NCBI GenBank assembly: GCA_947169115.1
Contig: CAMVOK010000003.1
Coordinates: forward strand, 91,688-155,687
Length of the DNA: 64,000 nucleotides
DNA from: an uncultured Prevotellaceae bacterium
Lineage (GTDB): Bacteria > Bacteroidota > Bacteroidia > Bacteroidales > Bacteroidaceae
Direction of reading: 5' to 3'
Both the position numbers and the translations under genes were made by a program. Positions 63,655 through 64,000 of the stretch are shown here, piece after piece (within the stretch, counting starts at the first letter, position 1; each line of letters starts with the position of its first letter). Below the pieces are notes generated by a model. The model was not told where the DNA came from. It saw nothing but the letters and a program-made list of their open reading frames with translations, and did not search any database.

Positions 63655-63783
63655 CTACACCCTTCTGCTGTATTCGTATGTGGAATTATTATGTGCACAA
63701 TTTCCCAACTTAAGGTTCTTGATACTTCCGTTCACATAGTTCTCTCCGCGACGAGAGTAGTACGCAATCAATGTCTTTCCCAT
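63655..63783 (-). pseudogene. N-terminal fragment of a flavodoxin
   Basis: From ATG 63783 the frame starts MGKTLIAYYSRRGENYVNGS and continues IKNLKLGN, the N-terminal strand and FMN phosphate-binding loop of Bacteroidetes flavodoxins. After residue 28 the similarity stops and the frame ends at residue 42 (TAG, 63655-63657). The remaining two thirds are absent from the downstream 200 bases, which hold only a hairpin (CGCACTTTT at 63614-63622 with AAAAGTGCG at 63639-63647). The break probably marks a recombination or insertion boundary next to the integrase and helix-turn-helix genes. Confidence 0.75.
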
Positions 63784-63812
63784 ATTCTTCGTGATTGTTT
63801 AATTCACGCCGC

Positions 63813-63972
63813 AAAGATGCGAATAAGCGAGTGCAGAGCCCGCTCGACCTTTGGTCGCTTGTTCCCAGAGGGTCTCAAGAAACTCGTTTGAGCTATGCCG
63901 AGCATGAAAGGCTACGGGTAGGCGAGCTCTGCTCGGGAATGCATCTTCGCACGAGTTTACGAGTGCAAAGGT
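63813..63972 (-). promoter_or_regulatory. Promoter-bearing repeat element before the flavodoxin fragment
   Basis: On the minus strand it runs from TACCTTTG (63965-63972) through CTCGGCATAG..CAAACGAGTTT (about 63880-63905, shared with 12345) and CGACCAAAGGTCG (63843-63857, shared with the integrase insertion) to CATCTTTG (63813-63820), 30 bases before the flavodoxin ATG. The rest of the 63459-64000 gap holds the helix-turn-helix promoter and the hairpin at 63614-63647. Confidence 0.6.
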
Positions 63973-64000
63973 ACGACAATCCCCCGAAACTGCATTAACA

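Overview
The window looks like a chromosome segment of a Prevotella-like member of the Bacteroidales. Most genes have the Bacteroidetes -7 promoter box TAnnTTTG upstream. There is a V-type ATPase operon, two type IX secretion (T9SS) genes (porE and porT), secreted proteins with T9SS-like C-termini, a GH95 and a GH16 enzyme, many small toxin-antitoxin genes, and an IntDOT-like tyrosine recombinase. No rRNA, complete transposon or IS element was seen.

Layout. 1-2003: a CRISPR array of 28 repeats and 27 spacers and its leader. 2004-10496: one tight minus-strand type I-C cas operon in the order cas3-cas5-cas8c-cas7-rhuM-cas4-cas1-cas2. A RhuM-family gene sits between the interference and adaptation genes with gaps of 6 and 3 bases. 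10564-11496: a WYL-domain regulator directly upstream of the operon, with a perfect inverted repeat in its own leader. 11.8-13.1 kb: an orphan HicB-like antitoxin and a HigBA module. 13.1-32.7 kb: mostly housekeeping and envelope genes (der, GH95, mlaFE, lptB, GH16, tRNA-Leu, an S41 peptidase, a topoisomerase IV A subunit, an M16 peptidase, glycyl-tRNA synthetase) plus a broken YafQ-type module. 32.9-48.6 kb: an FKBP lipoprotein, a 45-base tandem repeat, a 59-residue peptide gene, a 1409-residue T9SS protein, asd, an MFS carrier, topB, a sulfatase, porE, a PAP2-like protein and a lipoprotein. 48.6-56.5 kb: V-ATPase operon E-DUF2764-A-B-D-I-K. 56.6-61.1 kb: ferredoxin, porT, a TonB-domain protein, a palindromic MITE-like element, a ParE-type TA pair and a two-gene 5'-nucleotidase. 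61.5-64.0 kb: a frameshifted integrase, two helix-turn-helix genes and a flavodoxin fragment, which look like the edge of an integrated element.

How parts work together. The array, leader and cas operon all point the same way (minus strand), with the degenerate repeat at the leader-distal end, so this looks like a complete and probably active adaptive-immunity locus. The embedded rhuM is the best candidate for an undescribed component. The secreted enzymes and the 1409-residue protein are likely T9SS cargo for machinery that includes PorE and PorT.

A second theme is short repeats. A family of G-rich palindromes sits between genes and, in frame, inside coding regions (topB twice, the topoisomerase IV A tail, a DUF3316 protein, and the signal peptide of the FKBP lipoprotein). 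A promoter-bearing repeat recurs near higBA and the flavodoxin fragment, with a weaker resemblance upstream of tRNA-Leu. A piece of it has broken the integrase. Function calls rest on motif and family recognition by eye; no database search was possible.
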